DNA from: Pempheris klunzingeri
Lineage: Eukaryota > Chordata > Actinopteri > Acropomatiformes > Pempheridae
NCBI RefSeq assembly: GCF_042242105.1
Contig: NC_092035.1
Location: forward strand, 12,123,477-12,187,476
Length of the DNA: 64,000 nucleotides
Reading direction: 5' to 3'
The notes under the pieces are model-generated. The model was not told the origin of the DNA. It worked only from the letters and a program-made list of their open reading frames with translations, and ran no database searches. This document shows, one piece after another, positions 37,601 to 48,800 of the stretch. The position numbers and the translations under genes are program-made. How positions within the stretch are numbered: position 1 is the stretch's first letter; every line of letters begins with the position of its first letter.

Positions 37601-40600
37601 AAACAGGGAGAAAGAGCTCGTCTAGCTCTGTCCAAAGGTAACAAAATCCACCAATCAGCATCTCACTAACTCACTAATTATATATTTTGATACATTATAC
37701 CTCATGTTTAAATAGCACAAAATCTGAGGTGCATTAAAGACAATTTGCTATTTCTTGGCCAGGAGCAATAACTTCCTGGAGTTTCTGCTGGTTGCTTGGC
37801 AACTAGTCCCAATCTTCTCATCTATTTCCTGGCAAGAAAGCAAAACGTATTTCCCAAAATGTCAAACTATTCCATTAAACACTGTCACTTTAACTTGATA
37901 TCCACCTCCTTTAAATCACTCAACTGACTCACTAATTCTCTAGCACAGAGTCTTAATATCCCACTCTGCTAGGGTCAAACATCACAAGTTTCACTGGGGG
38001 AAAAAATGTAAAGACTGATTACGAGGAACTGTCTTTGTGCTTCAGAGGCTGCAGCGAGCTCTGCCCTTCCATGCAGAAAATTTGACAAAACCTGCACCCC
38101 TCCAGACGATGATGTAATCTCTTACGGCTCTGATCTGAACATCATAACTAAAGGCGGCGAGCCAGCGACGCGTTATGTAAGAGCGGGCACTCGCACACAC
38201 ATAGGAAAGGACGGAAGGTGTGTGTGTGTGTGAACAGGCCAATCATTTACAACAAAGTGAAGGACAAACAGACCCAGAGAGAGCGATCTGAAATGTACTC
38301 AGAGCCACTTTGCAATCCTCGAAGCCGCAATAGGGATCCACATTAAAGGTAAAAAGGAAAATGTCACATGGGACGCGGCTGCTTTCTCTAATCAAACAGT
38401 CTCATACTAATGAAATCAGATATAATTGTACCTCAGAGAGCGTAGCTGACATCTCGTTATCGAGTGCTGAGCACAGTGTACCTCTGCAGACATACAGATT
38501 AGAGATTATAGGACGCAATCAAGCAAAAAGATCAATCCATACCCACAAACACCGCCGCCGCCCGTCCCTCAGATTATAAACCCTGCCTGTGCGCTGTGTT
38601 CATTTTCCAGTTTGTAATTACTCACGGCTCAATGTCATGCAGAGACGCTGCAAAGAGACACAACAGTGGTGCAATCAAGAACATGGGCTGTTTACCATAA
38701 TTAAAATAGCTACATCCAATCAACGTGCTCTTAACGGCAAAACTGTGCACGTAGCATCTGATGCTAACACACAAGATGAAGACGAATCATCTAAAATACG
38801 TCTAAAATGTTATGCTAAGCTAACATAACTGTCGCTTGGTCCTGGCTTCACGTCGAGCGGGCAGGTTTGAGAGAGGTGTCAATCTTCTCGTCTAAAAATC
38901 GTTATTGCATTAAGACCATACGGTCGCTTCAGATCTGGTTATTAAAAAAACGTGATCAAGATTTATTGTGAGTGAGACATTTTGCAGTTGAAAAATGAAC
39001 TTGTGGCTGCTCTTTGGTGGACAAATTGTAGAATGAGGACAATGTTTCTGAATGAACTTTTCTATTGCAATTTCTTCATATTTATAATCCTGTATGCAGA
39101 GATTTATGTGACTTGCTGATAATAGTCAATAAATGGTAATGAGCCATTTCTAAGTCTGGCTCTAGCATACAATCCTTCGCATTAATACAAGACTCTCAGT
39201 CGGACCGTCGTACAGAAAGTGTTTCACAACGTGCACCTGGGTGTTGTGACTCAGTAAAATGTTACGTATTTACTCTATAACTTCCTACATCTGTTCTCTG
39301 AATGAGAAATGTATTAAGAGGCAGCGCTGGCACCCACCAACACAAGCTCCTTACATGACAGCGTTCGCCTTCTTGCCCCCCACTGTAAATCTCCAGCTTC
39401 TTAACGAATGCTATAAGCTTATGGTCACATTCCAGATGTCAAAGGCACACACAAATGATTACACCGACAAATAGGCCATCCTCCAATCCAGTCTATTTTG
39501 GTACGCTGGTGTGGGCGGATACGGTTGCGCAACACACCTGGAGCACAACAGTCCAGGCTGCAGAGGTGGAGCCGGGCGATAATTCCACTGCTTCAACATA
39601 AAATGGTGATTAAGGTATTCAGAGGGTTAATTGACTAACTATAAATATGGCCGCCCACCTGCTCAACCATCCTCAGGGTCTTCATGCAGACTCGCCCACT
39701 CGGTCACATGAAGCTGCGAGTTAAAGGCTTCCCATTGGACAGTGGCCTTTGCGTAGCAGAGCGCCTCAGGAGAGGGTGATGTAATGTCTTTTTAAAACAT
39801 CAACTGTTGAGGGACACCCCACTCTTGTGCACCTTACGTCATACACAGACTGTGACCCAGCAATATTACTGAGCCGGGTCCAAGAATGGCTGCAGGAACT
39901 GCAAATAATGTTGCCATTTTAAAGAGAAAGTGTGCTGGAAGTTAGATTTTCGAGGTCAAGAAAATTGGGCAAAAAACTATTATAACCAGAAAGTCAAATC
40001 ACGAAAGTAATTATTCAACACTGAAGCAACAAATGTGACTATTTGTTTTGCCATTTTCTAACACAGAAGCTAAAAGTGTGCCGATACACTGAGGAAATAC
40101 TGACCTTTTCTTTCCATTTTGTTCACGCTGTAACTAAAAATGACTTTAAAATGGACCATTTCAAACACAAACCCTTTATTCCGACAGATCTGCTCACATG
40201 AGAGCGACAGAATGGTGCAAAGGAAGAGGGAACAAAGCAGGGGAAACACTGGATGCTGCTGTGAGGTGAGTGTGTGTAAAACCCCTCCAGGCCCCATGCG
40301 CTCTGACTTGGTATCAACTATCCTGCTCTCTAACAGCCAGCAGGGCAAACAGGCACCAAAATCAGCTGCAACACTGCCTCACACTCTGCACTTATTAGGA
40401 AAGAAAACGCTCATTAACGTCTCTTAATTGCTTGCATCCTCTTCTCCATCATCACAATTCTCACATCAGACAAATGTGTGCATTGGTATGATGAGCAGCC
40501 TGCTGTCAGAGCCCCTTCACTAACAACACTGCTGATTTTACAACCAAGCAACAGTGAAAACAAATCAGTCACATCCACTCTGTATGGGCGTTGAGTCCTC

Positions 40601-41612
40601 CAGTGCACAAAGACGCGCCTTCACTGCTCCTGCACACAGAATCAGTGGAGAAACAGCAACAGTTTGGTTGGAGAAGATCGGCCGATTTAACAGTTTCACC
40701 ATTTGAATCATTTATTTTAGATGCACATTGCAAATGTTGGAGGGGTTTAAAGGATGCTCATAGCAGAGTCACCTTTCTATCTCACACAGAGCGTCTTTTA
40801 TAAGAGCAGAATTAAATGTGTGCACCCTACAGAGGCTCCATTAACATGTCTGAGCCGCAGAGATGGAGCTGATGGCCACAAGCCTCAATCTGCGCCACTG
40901 CGGTCCCACACAACCCGGGCTTCACAGGTTGCAGCGCCGTCGCCTGTTCACACCCAGACACCGAACCTGCGGGGAGGGAGCCGCCGATAACAATCGAGGC
41001 GGCTGCGGCGGGAGGAGGGTCGTGAGGCGGCTGCTCCGCACCTGACGGACAACAATGCAGCCGTGCACGGAGCGCAGCGCGCCGCCACTTTGTCCGCCGC
41101 TCACCGAGTAGAAATAAACTCATGATGGTGCAACGACGCCAAAGCAAATTGGCATTTATATTTGCACCATAAAATCAGACCGTGCACGTTCCACAACCCA
41201 TCAACCCGCCCACCCTCCTATTCTCCTCCACCAGCCTCCAAATCCCCTTCAAGGCGCAAAAAAAAAAAAAAAAACCCACACAGAAAACGTCAAATTGCGC
41301 CCGGGATTGTGGGAATAATCTATATAATCTGCAGCAGAGAGACCGTTTATGCCTTTTCGAGTCGCCCTCAGATAGGTGAGAGGCCAAAAGGAGGGGGGGA
41401 AAAAAAAAAGCACCGCTATTGTGTCGCGCACAAGCGAGAAGCCATTGCAAGTAGGTTAAACCGCTCAGACTGGCGCAGACGCAAATGCCTCTAACAGAAA
41501 ATACAGAAAAAGGCGCAAATGTCAGCGGCTGATTGAGCGTACCTTTGCTCTCTTGTCCCTCGTCTTGAGTCTCCTCTGCGTTGGACTCCATGGCCGGCTT
41601 TGTCCCATCCAT
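20200..41612 (-). CDS. GPM6B: Neuronal membrane glycoprotein M6-b (proteolipid protein family)
   Basis: Seven coding exons join in frame to 292 aa: 41543-41612, 25615-25801, 24931-25090, 24177-24345, 21951-22024, 21799-21864 and 20200-20352. Every junction is GT-AG. Exon sizes of 187, 169, 74 and 66 bp equal those of PLP1, diagnosing the PLP/DM20/M6 family. M6b is a four-pass membrane protein of neurons and glia linked to process outgrowth, integrin and cytoskeleton coupling, and serotonin transporter trafficking. Hallmarks are [28 protein letters not shown], four extracellular cysteines in the second large loop, and sequons NIT and NTS. The PLP-specific 35-aa insert is absent. The C terminus ([12 protein letters not shown]...QDIK) corresponds to the long-tail mammalian isoform; an exon for the alternative tail was not found. 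Confidence 0.96.
20755..20860 (+). mobile_element. 3' tail of an L2-type LINE
   Basis: The stretch GTTTGGTCTAGACCTGCTCT, then CTTGAGATAACG and GTGAATTGGCGCTCTATAAA, ends in a short ATTGA repeat. This is the conserved 3' end recognised by L2/UnaL2-type reverse transcriptases in fish. Only the tail is present. It lies antisense in GPM6B intron 6. Confidence 0.75.
21716..21729. promoter_or_regulatory. Candidate RFX X-box
   Basis: GTTGCTATGGCAAC matches the imperfect palindrome GTNRCC-N2-RGYAAC bound by RFX factors with one mismatch. A half-matching CGCCATGGCAAC follows at 21739-21750. It lies just upstream, in transcript terms, of GPM6B exon 6, whose acceptor side begins at 21865 only after the exon; the site is in intron 6. 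Confidence 0.5.
21799..21864 (-). CDS. GPM6B: GPM6B coding exon 6 (fourth membrane helix)
   Basis: This 66-bp exon encodes [20 protein letters not shown] and AL, most of the fourth helix. The acceptor GCCCACAG and donor CTG|GTAAGC are present. The length equals that of PLP1 exon 6. Confidence 0.95.
21951..22024 (-). CDS. GPM6B: GPM6B coding exon 5 (large extracellular loop)
   Basis: This 74-bp exon completes the loop with [13 protein letters not shown] and DICNTSE, supplying the remaining two loop cysteines and a sequon NTS. The acceptor GATCCTGCAG and donor GAG|GTGAGA are clear. Confidence 0.95.
24177..24345 (-). CDS. GPM6B: GPM6B coding exon 4 (third membrane helix, start of large extracellular loop)
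   Basis: This 169-bp exon has the PLP1 exon 4 length. It encodes the third helix ([20 protein letters not shown]), then a loop with cysteines in WTTC and SIC and an N-glycosylation sequon NIT. The donor is TACG|GTAAGT. Confidence 0.96.
24892..24919. repeat. (TG)14 microsatellite beside GPM6B exon 3 donor
   Basis: On the transcript strand this is a (CA)n run starting 11 bases after the exon 3 splice donor. Intronic CA repeats are known binding sites for hnRNP L. Confidence 0.9.
24931..25090 (-). CDS. GPM6B: GPM6B coding exon 3 (second membrane helix)
   Basis: This 160-bp exon encodes the second helix ([20 protein letters not shown]) and the CGRC-containing cytoplasmic loop. Its acceptor tract is a (TG)n run and its donor GTATGT is followed within 11 bases by a (CA)n run, so complementary microsatellites flank the exon. 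Confidence 0.96.
25095..25116. repeat. (AC)11 microsatellite forming the GPM6B exon 3 acceptor tract
   Basis: On the transcript strand this is (UG)11 placed where the polypyrimidine tract should be, ending three bases before the splice acceptor AG. UG repeats next to acceptors are known TDP-43 and CELF binding sites. Confidence 0.9.
25615..25801 (-). CDS. GPM6B: GPM6B coding exon 2 (first membrane helix)
   Basis: This 187-bp exon encodes the palmitoylation-type cysteine motif [11 protein letters not shown] and the first transmembrane helix ([20 protein letters not shown]). The acceptor is CCCCTGCAG and the donor ATGGT|GTAAGT. The length is identical to PLP1 exon 2. Confidence 0.96.
26767..26780. 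promoter_or_regulatory. Candidate RFX X-box
   Basis: GTTTCCATGACAAC is an RFX-like inverted repeat in GPM6B intron 1, about 1 kb from exon 2. Confidence 0.45.
29347..29360. promoter_or_regulatory. Candidate RFX X-box, full consensus
   Basis: GTTGCCATAGCAAC fits GTNRCC-N2-RGYAAC at every fixed position. It lies in GPM6B intron 1. Confidence 0.55.
31136..31177. repeat. GA-rich microsatellite
   Basis: A run of GA dinucleotides with a few interruptions lies in GPM6B intron 1. Confidence 0.85.
34659..34697. repeat. (CA)n microsatellite
   Basis: About 19 nearly uninterrupted CA units lie in GPM6B intron 1. Confidence 0.9.
35946..36105. repeat. 42-bp tandem repeat, about 3.7 copies
   Basis: Successive units start near 35947, 35989, 36031 and 36073, a constant 42-base period. 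The conserved core is TTTTCTCCAC...CACCATGGAG...ACTTNATC. The period is a multiple of three, and the minus strand stays open through all copies, giving 14-residue repeats of the form K-x-D-x-V-x-S-M-V with a WR or AR end. The last copy is decayed. Confidence 0.8.
37486..37873 (+). mobile_element. Miniature inverted-repeat element (388 bp)
   Basis: The terminal inverted repeats GGAATAGTTTGACACTTTGG (37486) and its partner CAAACTATTCC (ending 37873) match over about 24 bp with one or two mismatches. The interior TTTAGCTTAGCATAAAGACT with CTAGCTCTGTCCAAAGGTAA is shared with copies at 4095-4290 and 18812-19301. There is no coding capacity, so it is non-autonomous. Confidence 0.82.
40895..41110 (-). 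promoter_or_regulatory. GPM6B: CpG-rich block in GPM6B intron 1, possible alternative promoter
   Basis: A dense CpG cluster lies 0.4-0.7 kb inside the gene from coding exon 1. On the minus strand it contains a donor-like GTCCGTCAG|GTGCGG, with the exon side ending at 41042. Mammalian GPM6B uses more than one 5' exon, so an alternative first exon is plausible, but no start codon in an obvious frame is seen. Confidence 0.4.
41543..41612 (-). CDS. GPM6B: GPM6B coding exon 1 (N-terminal cytoplasmic leader)
   Basis: It encodes 23 residues beginning [16 protein letters not shown], plus one base of the next codon. The embedded KPAME and acidic/Gln-rich sequence parallels the mammalian M6b leader. 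Donor AAAG|GTACGC is at 41542-41541. A second ATG (M8) could also initiate. Confidence 0.9.
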
Positions 41613-41880
41613 TATTTTAGCGGAATATTGTCTCCTTGTGGCACTTGCACCTTACAGTCTGTGGACGGTGGAGCCTATCCTGGTGACTTGATGCTCTCTC
41701 TCTCCCCCTCTCTCTCCCTCCCTCTCTCTCTCTCTCTCTCTCTCACTCTCGCGCGCCTCGTACACACCCTCCCTCTCTCCTCCTCACCGTTAAAGCACTG
41801 TCTCTCTATGTATATTAACAATCCGGTTTCAAGACGCAAAGGGCTGTCAGATTGGATTTATTTCGCACATGCGGATTAGC
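41613..41880 (-). promoter_or_regulatory. GPM6B: GPM6B 5' UTR/promoter region with a GA/CT tract
   Basis: The minus strand immediately upstream of the start codon carries a long GA run (CT on the plus strand, about 41696-41745). Short GC-rich islets (CTCGCGCGCC) adjoin it. No TATA box stands out. GA-rich 5' UTRs are common in neuronal genes. Confidence 0.45.
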
Positions 41881-44153
41881 AGCCCCCGAATGATGCCAGA
41901 TTACACTTTTAGGTCCATAAAACCACTCATGACTGTGGAGAAAATGATGCCCATGTTGTACTAAACTGCTTAAATATCACTCTTGATGACAGCTGATTGT
42001 CTTCCAGGCTCCATACTTCCCTTATTCACTTTATTTTCTCACTGAATGTCTCTCGCTGCTCCGATGGTTTCTTCTGTTTCTGGTCTGCAGGTGAAACATT
42101 TTTTTCATTCCCTGCCTCAGTGAAGTGGACGAGGAAATAAGGACAAAATGTGCAAGGGATGTAAATATGCAAACTCATGGGTAACCATGCATGCATGAAT
42201 CCACACACACACACACACACACAACCACACACTCACCACCCCCTCTCCATCTGGTGAGTTGAGAGAGAAACAGAGTCAGGGAGGGATGGAAGGAGAGGAA
42301 GAGAGAAGGGATGTAAAAAGAGGTGATTTGGTGCTAAGAGAGTGTAAAGTGTACCTGTCAAAATGAATGTAACACTTTTGGATGTTTTTAAGCAGGAGTC
42401 GGCCCCAAATCACTGAGAGTGGACACATTTGGTTGTGTGTGGTGATGGTTAATCAAATCAAGCCGGCGCGCATGTTGTGACAAGATCCAGCACTCATTTC
42501 CAAGCTGTAAAGACATAATTCCCATTGGAATAAAGCCAGCAAACACACACACACACAAAGGAAGATGCCTAGTTTCCATTGTGTGTGCTGCATTGTTGCT
42601 ATTATACTCCTGTACCTCAGCGTGTTTCTTATCTTGGACAAAAACACCTTCACTTAAATGGATTTGAGCTTTGATTGGATCTCCTTTGTCCAATCAGAGC
42701 TTCTTAACTGCTAACCAGCCATGTGTCTGGCTTTATTTAAGAGGAGACCCTTTGTTTACCTCCGAGGATGCCCATTGGCCGGGTGTAATCCAATGAGATC
42801 CAATCCAGTGAGAAATAAAGCAAGGTGAGCTCCTGAGTGCCTCAGAAATGGTTAAATAAGAGTGGGTGTGGTGTGATTATTCAGAGAAGGTGGTGGTGGG
42901 TGGAGGAGGGGGGGGTCTGTTTCCATCATTCACCCCATTTTCTAATAATAATAACATCCTGAAACAATGGGACGCCATCTGTCCCGAATCCTCTTAAATA
43001 AGGTTTTAATTTGGGCCCGTTTCAGACAAAGCTCAGCCCACACAACCGTCCAGGACCCCCCCTTCTCACACAGACACACACAGAGGTGACCCCACCAGCC
43101 CTGCTGTTTTCCTCCAACAACACATCAGACACCAGGACATCGAACATGACATATACGACATTTAGCGGACCCCTTTACCCCCCCGGGGGCTGAAATTAAC
43201 GCCCGCTCTGCACCATATGCTGGTGGATCACAGAGGGTCCCATCACACTGCCTTTTTGACATTTGAATGGCTCTCTGATATTGAGCCGTGATGAAACCTG
43301 ATCCACTGCGTAAAAAGAATGACCGCGCTCAAAGTCTCTACAAAACCAGACCAAGGTATCAGATTGCTTGTTTTTCATTTTACCAGCACTCTGAGACTAA
43401 AGAGAATGATGTTTCTCATCATATACGCCTAAGAAAAGCAGCAAATCCTCATAATTGCGAGAGTATTTTGCCTAAATAATAGCCTAAATTAATCAGCTCA
43501 CAAAATAGCTGCTGTATATTTTAATTATCATTCGACTGGCTATTTAATTGACCATTTGTTTCAGCTCTAATCTGCTGTTTTTGCTCTTTAATCTTGTGTG
43601 GAATAATGAGAATATATTAGGGCCATACTGTGAGACAAACAGGAGTTTGCGCATGAAGAAGTTAAAACATTAACAATAAACAAATAGTACAATATGTTTA
43701 GGTATTCTAGGACGCCAAAAATGTAATTTAGTGCCATAGAAGTGATGGGCCACCTCATGATTTACCTATTTATCTATAAATATGAACATGTACTTATGTG
43801 TATAACTTCTATTGCAGGGCTGTTGATGTAATCTGGTTGCATAATTCACCTTTAAAGCAAACTATTTCCTGTTTCATATCAACATTCAGACAATCATCAA
43901 AAGGCACCACCAATAATCAAAGTAAAAAAAAAATACATGCACACTGCTATCGCTGATATTTTAGTCCACATGAATCAATCTCACACACACACAGAAACAC
44001 ACACACACACACCCTCTGAACTGTCAGTTATTAGGCTTGAAGGGTGAGTTTCAAGTCCCATTTTTTCCTCCCAGAACCCCCATAATCCCTCGCTGGGTCA
44101 CACAGATTAAGTACTTGTCCAGAAGATGAGATACAGTGCTCCCTGGCACTCTG

Positions 44154-44192
<39 letters not shown>

Positions 44193-45336
44193 CCTGCACA
44201 CATAATGTTCTGTGCTTGGACTCGGGCCCAGACGTTGCACTAATGTTACGTTCCAGAGACGTCAGAAAGTTGGAAATCTCATAGTTCCAACAAAATGTGT
44301 CTCCAAATTGGAATTCCAAGTACAATTTCTCAACCCAGTTTTCCTTAGATTCAGTTGCCTCATGTCACAGCTAAACTGACATTATTTGACTAAATGTGGA
44401 AGCAATCCATCCGATGGTTGCTGAGATATCTGAATCTGGAATAAAATGGTGGACCACACTGTAATCCCTAGACCCACGCCGCTAAACGTGGCCTCAATAC
44501 TCTACTTTTTTCACATCTAACGTATGAACAGAGAGATTTGTAAGAGAGAAAATGACTTTGCTTTGTGCAGCTCATCATATCAAATGCTCGTACACCGTGT
44601 GTGTGGGTTTCTGTGAGTGTGTTTGGGGGTGGTGTAGTCAGGATTCACATGTAATCCCCTTCAGCCATATGATTATATGAGAAATGAGAAAACAATGAGG
44701 CGAGGTTTAGAGCAGACACACGGCGGTGAGACGGTTCACCGATGATAAATCCACCAGCAGGTATTTGGACCATAAACTATGTTTGTTTGTGTGAGTGTGT
44801 GTGTGTAAATGTCAGTGATGTCACATTGTGAAGCCTTATGCTCACAGCTGATCTGTGCACCCTCTGACTCTGCTGAATCATGCATCGTCTTGACCAATTT
44901 TAACCAAATGCCAGGATTCAGAAAGAGCTCAGCGAGGAACGAGCCGCTGCTCTGCTGCAGAAACTCTCTTATCTGCCTCCACAACTCCTGGCGTCCATTA
45001 AAGGGAAAGCCACGAGCGCCTGTCGAACGCCTGTCTTCCCTCATTACAGCGAGACAGAGAAGAGAGAGAGTAGCCCGAATGGGGTCGTCCCAAAGTAATG
45101 AGAACATCGCAGCTCCTTCATGTCATTAGATGTCGAGTTAATGGGAGAGAAGAAGAAGAAGAAGAAGAAGAAGAGGAAAAGGAGGCCACAGCAGACTCCG
45201 GACGGCTCTGTGCAGATCCTCCTGTCTTCAGATTGATTTCAAACTTCAGTTTGAAAGATTTCCACAACAAGCCGAGACTCTCTTGATGGTCACATCCCCA
45301 ACATCAGAGTCATCTCAGAGTGATACTGGCTCTGCT

Positions 45337-45350
45337 GTTGCCATGGAGAC
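45337..45350. promoter_or_regulatory. Candidate RFX X-box-like site
   Basis: GTTGCCATGGAGAC matches the RFX motif in the left half and spacer and is weaker on the right. It lies in the intergenic region upstream of GPM6B. Confidence 0.35.
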
Positions 45351-45805
45351 GCGCAACACCGCCTGCAGGCTGCACTGATTCAGATCTTTTTAGCGATGCT
45401 ATCAGTTCCTAGAAACCTTCTCACGTGGCCTCGTAACAGCTTGAATCAGCCAAGAGCCAGAAATGTAAAACAAATTTAAAAGATAGCCATGAAGAGGGGT
45501 TGAGTGAGAGAAAATCGTATCAGTGAGACATCAATAAAATGACTTCTGCTCCTGCGAGCAGCTCAGCTGTAGGCCGCGGCTGCTGACAGGCAGCCAATGT
45601 GTTTGAGGCTGTTTTGTGTTGCTGCTGAGAGCATCACAGGATCACGGTGTGGACAGTTGAAGTGGGGTGTAAATAAGTGAGTAGGTTGTCCCCTGTGCAT
45701 AGGAGCAATCAGCAACAAGATGCTCTGTGTCCTCTGAGTTGAATCTTTTAAAAAAAACCCAGTTGGTTACTTCCATTAAGACAATTATTAGACACTGTTT
45801 TTGCC

Positions 45806-45834
45806 TGTGTGTCTCCTCATGGAGGAGACACACA
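45806..45834. repeat. Perfect 13-bp-arm palindrome
   Basis: TGTGTGTCTCCTC (45806-45818) and GAGGAGACACACA (45822-45834) are exact reverse complements around a 3-base spacer (ATG). No transposon or gene context is recognised. Confidence 0.9.
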
Positions 45835-48800
45835 TCAGAGTGCACTGATGTTGTTCAGAGACTGGTTATTGTCTCCTAAGTCTTCCCCTTTGTCTCCTGT
45901 ACGATGCTCAGCCTGACTACAGGCAGCACATTGACCTTTTAACCGTCTTCCTGACACGCTGCTCAACACCATTATGCGTCTCTGTTGTCTGGCACTGACG
46001 CGACGATCAGGCTTTGAGCTCTGATCCCAATAGTTTGACCTCGCCGCGACCTACAGTATCTGTGCTCCCAAGCCTCGGGAAATCACTGCTGTCCGCTGAG
46101 AGCTATTAGTGTCCGTCTCCGTCTGATACAGGGTTGTAGGTCGTCGAGAGCAAGAGACGACACTGCTTCGGAGTCGTGGGACTTGTGGAAGTGAAGTTGC
46201 AGACAGGCTGAACTGTTTTTCCCCCCTTTCAGTTATTTTCAATTGAACGTCTAGTTCAAATCTCACACTCAGTAAATGCAAAAAGAAACCTTTCCAAACT
46301 CTTTGCAACACCATTATAACAAACATTTTGAACGTGGCTCGCCTCTTGTGAACATCATGTCGGTGTTACAGCTCCCACACAGAAGCAGCCTCTTCTCCAT
46401 CGAGCACACTGTGCATGAGAAGTCCACAAAGGTTCTTTCAGTTGTGCAACCGAAAGCAAGAGAAAAATGTAGCCTTGAAATACAAAAGCAGAAAATGCTT
46501 TCATGAGGTGGCCTGAGTGTCTATTTTGTACATTTTTCTTGCTGCAGTCACGAAACGAGTCAAACTTTCTCCTTCAGTTCAGGCGCCTGTCTGATCACAG
46601 CTCTCCCCAACGTGCTGTTTGGCCATTGATTTATCAGCCTCCATTAGTCAAATAGAAGTGTTAAGTCAGTAATGCTGGAAACAGGTCATCACTTGAGCGA
46701 ATATAAACATACAAAGACGCCGATACACTCACACACACGCACAGAAACAGGCAGAGTGTCTCAGCGACGGCTTTATCAGCCTCCCGCTGTCGCTTTAGTC
46801 TAATCCTTGCCATTTTAATGGGCTTCTGGCTTTCTAAAAGGGAAACCTTTGGCAGAGAGCGAGATCGCGGCAGTGCACCTTGCCTCGTCTTCCCTCTCAC
46901 CTGGGAAAAGCCTCTGATTTCTCTGCAAAGGCAGCGTGTTCCGCGTAAGTGTGTGATGTTCGTGTGTCGGGGTGTTCTTTGGTGCACATGTGTGTGTGTG
47001 TGTGTGTGTCGAGATCTGGGCCTTTAATCTGTGGTGGCGATGATGACCCAGTTTCGCCTCCCCCTCACCCCCCCATCTCCCATCCTGCCCCGCCTTCAGC
47101 CGTCGGTCGCCAAGGAGACGCTTCCCTCTCATCCCTGAACCGAACCGCCGGATGCTGACACACACTCGGTCTGAAGATAAATACTTTTGTTGAAAATGCT
47201 TTAATTCAGGTCAGCCTTATTGTGATTCGGAGCCTTAAAGGAACGTTCCACACAAACGCTCTCTCTCTCTAGCTCTCCTTGGGTCTTTCTCACGCCGACA
47301 GCTGATACAGAAAACAGGCACACAGGAAACTTCAATGCAAATTCATGCAAACTAATCCCATCATGCTTCGTCATCATCTGTGCCGCCTGGAACACCTGCA
47401 CCTCAGTGTGCAACTGAATTTGCATGAGATTGCAATGTTTTGCTTTAATGTGTAATGATTTTGATGAACACAACAAGGCATTGAAAGTTCTGTTTCAGCC
47501 TCTCTTTCTCTCTCTCTCTTGCCCACAAACATTTACACACAAATACAATCCTAACACCTGAGTGGCCGCCCACCCTCTACTGGAGCCATGTACAGAAATA
47601 AAATCACAGTAAGACAGCATCTCTGATATCTTGCCTCATTTACAAGATCTGACTCCTGTCAGTATGGATGGCTTAACCTACACACACCTCCACACACACA
47701 CGCACGCACGCACGCCTACACGCCCATCCCCCCACTGCCCCCTCTGTCCAGCAATTTATCCGACGAGCCGCTAATCCCGCTGGCCCAGATTTGGTCCACA
47801 GTCTGCTCCACATGATGTTATGTTGTCATCATCATCCCAACAAGTGCACACACACACACACACACACACGCACACACACACAGACATACACATATACACC
47901 CCCAACCCCTTCCACAACTGCCTGCCTGCATCATGTGACCTCCTCAGGAGTCATGTGACTCAGGAGCTGTTGCACCTGTGACCTACTGTACTGAACTGCA
48001 GCACACGCCAGCAGCATCTTCCATCTACAGTGTTCAAGCACACCATGAGTCACCGTGTGGAGGAAATGCAAAGCAGGGTGGGCTCATCATCTTCATCATC
48101 GTCGTCGTCATCGTCACTCCAGGGGTGACAGAGCGGCAGAGGGGGGGGGGTGGATGTTGGCAATGCCCTGCTGCTCTGTGGGTCCTGTGTGTATATATTT
48201 ATATTCTAGCCTGCATGGGCTCGTCCGATCGGATGTATGAATTGCTTGCGTGTGCCGGGATTTGAGATGACGCCCGCCTCGGAGCCTTGTGCATCGCTGT
48301 ATCGCCATGGCAACAGGTCCTCTCGACGACGACTGATTCTGACACATTAGAGTAGCCGTTGGGCTGAGCTTAAAATGCTCCCAAGCAGGGACGAGGAAAA
48401 GACAAGCAGATTTTAGCCTAAATATGAAGACAGGTGGGAATGTTGAAAACTGCCAGGCTGCAGGTTTCTGTGAAATAGTTTGGAAGTGGATCCATTACAC
48501 CCTAAAATAGATGAATAAAACAACAAAATAAATTCCAAGCGAACAGAAAGATGAAGTACAGATGATGGGGAAGCTTGAGATGAGGCAGGAGAACAGAAAG
48601 TAAGCGGGACGTGCTGCATGAGGCGATTAATGTTGGAAACATTCTTTAAAGGAGGAAGCCAAAGCCAGGTCACTCCAGTTCCCTCATCAACACCTCAGCA
48701 TGGTGTGTTTTCCCCTCGTCTCCTCGCTCTCAGGTGCTCGTGATCAGCTGATTAGTGGCTGACCTGCCTCTATTTAAGGGAGGACAAGGACTCGCTGTAC

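Larger units (their letters stand above)
25802..41542 (-). other. GPM6B: GPM6B intron 1 (15.7 kb)
   Basis: No coding exon is recognised inside. It holds candidate RFX X-box sites, a 42-bp tandem repeat (35946-36105), a miniature element (37486-37873), several CA, GA and homopolymer repeats, and a CpG-rich block at about 40895-41110. Long first introns of M6 genes commonly carry enhancers in vertebrates, but no specific enhancer can be proved from sequence alone. Confidence 0.7.

Noticed and set aside
41175..41542. Extension of the GPM6B exon 1 frame past the donor
   Set aside because: It is intron read-through after donor GTACGC; the spliced product continues into the conserved CFECC exon.
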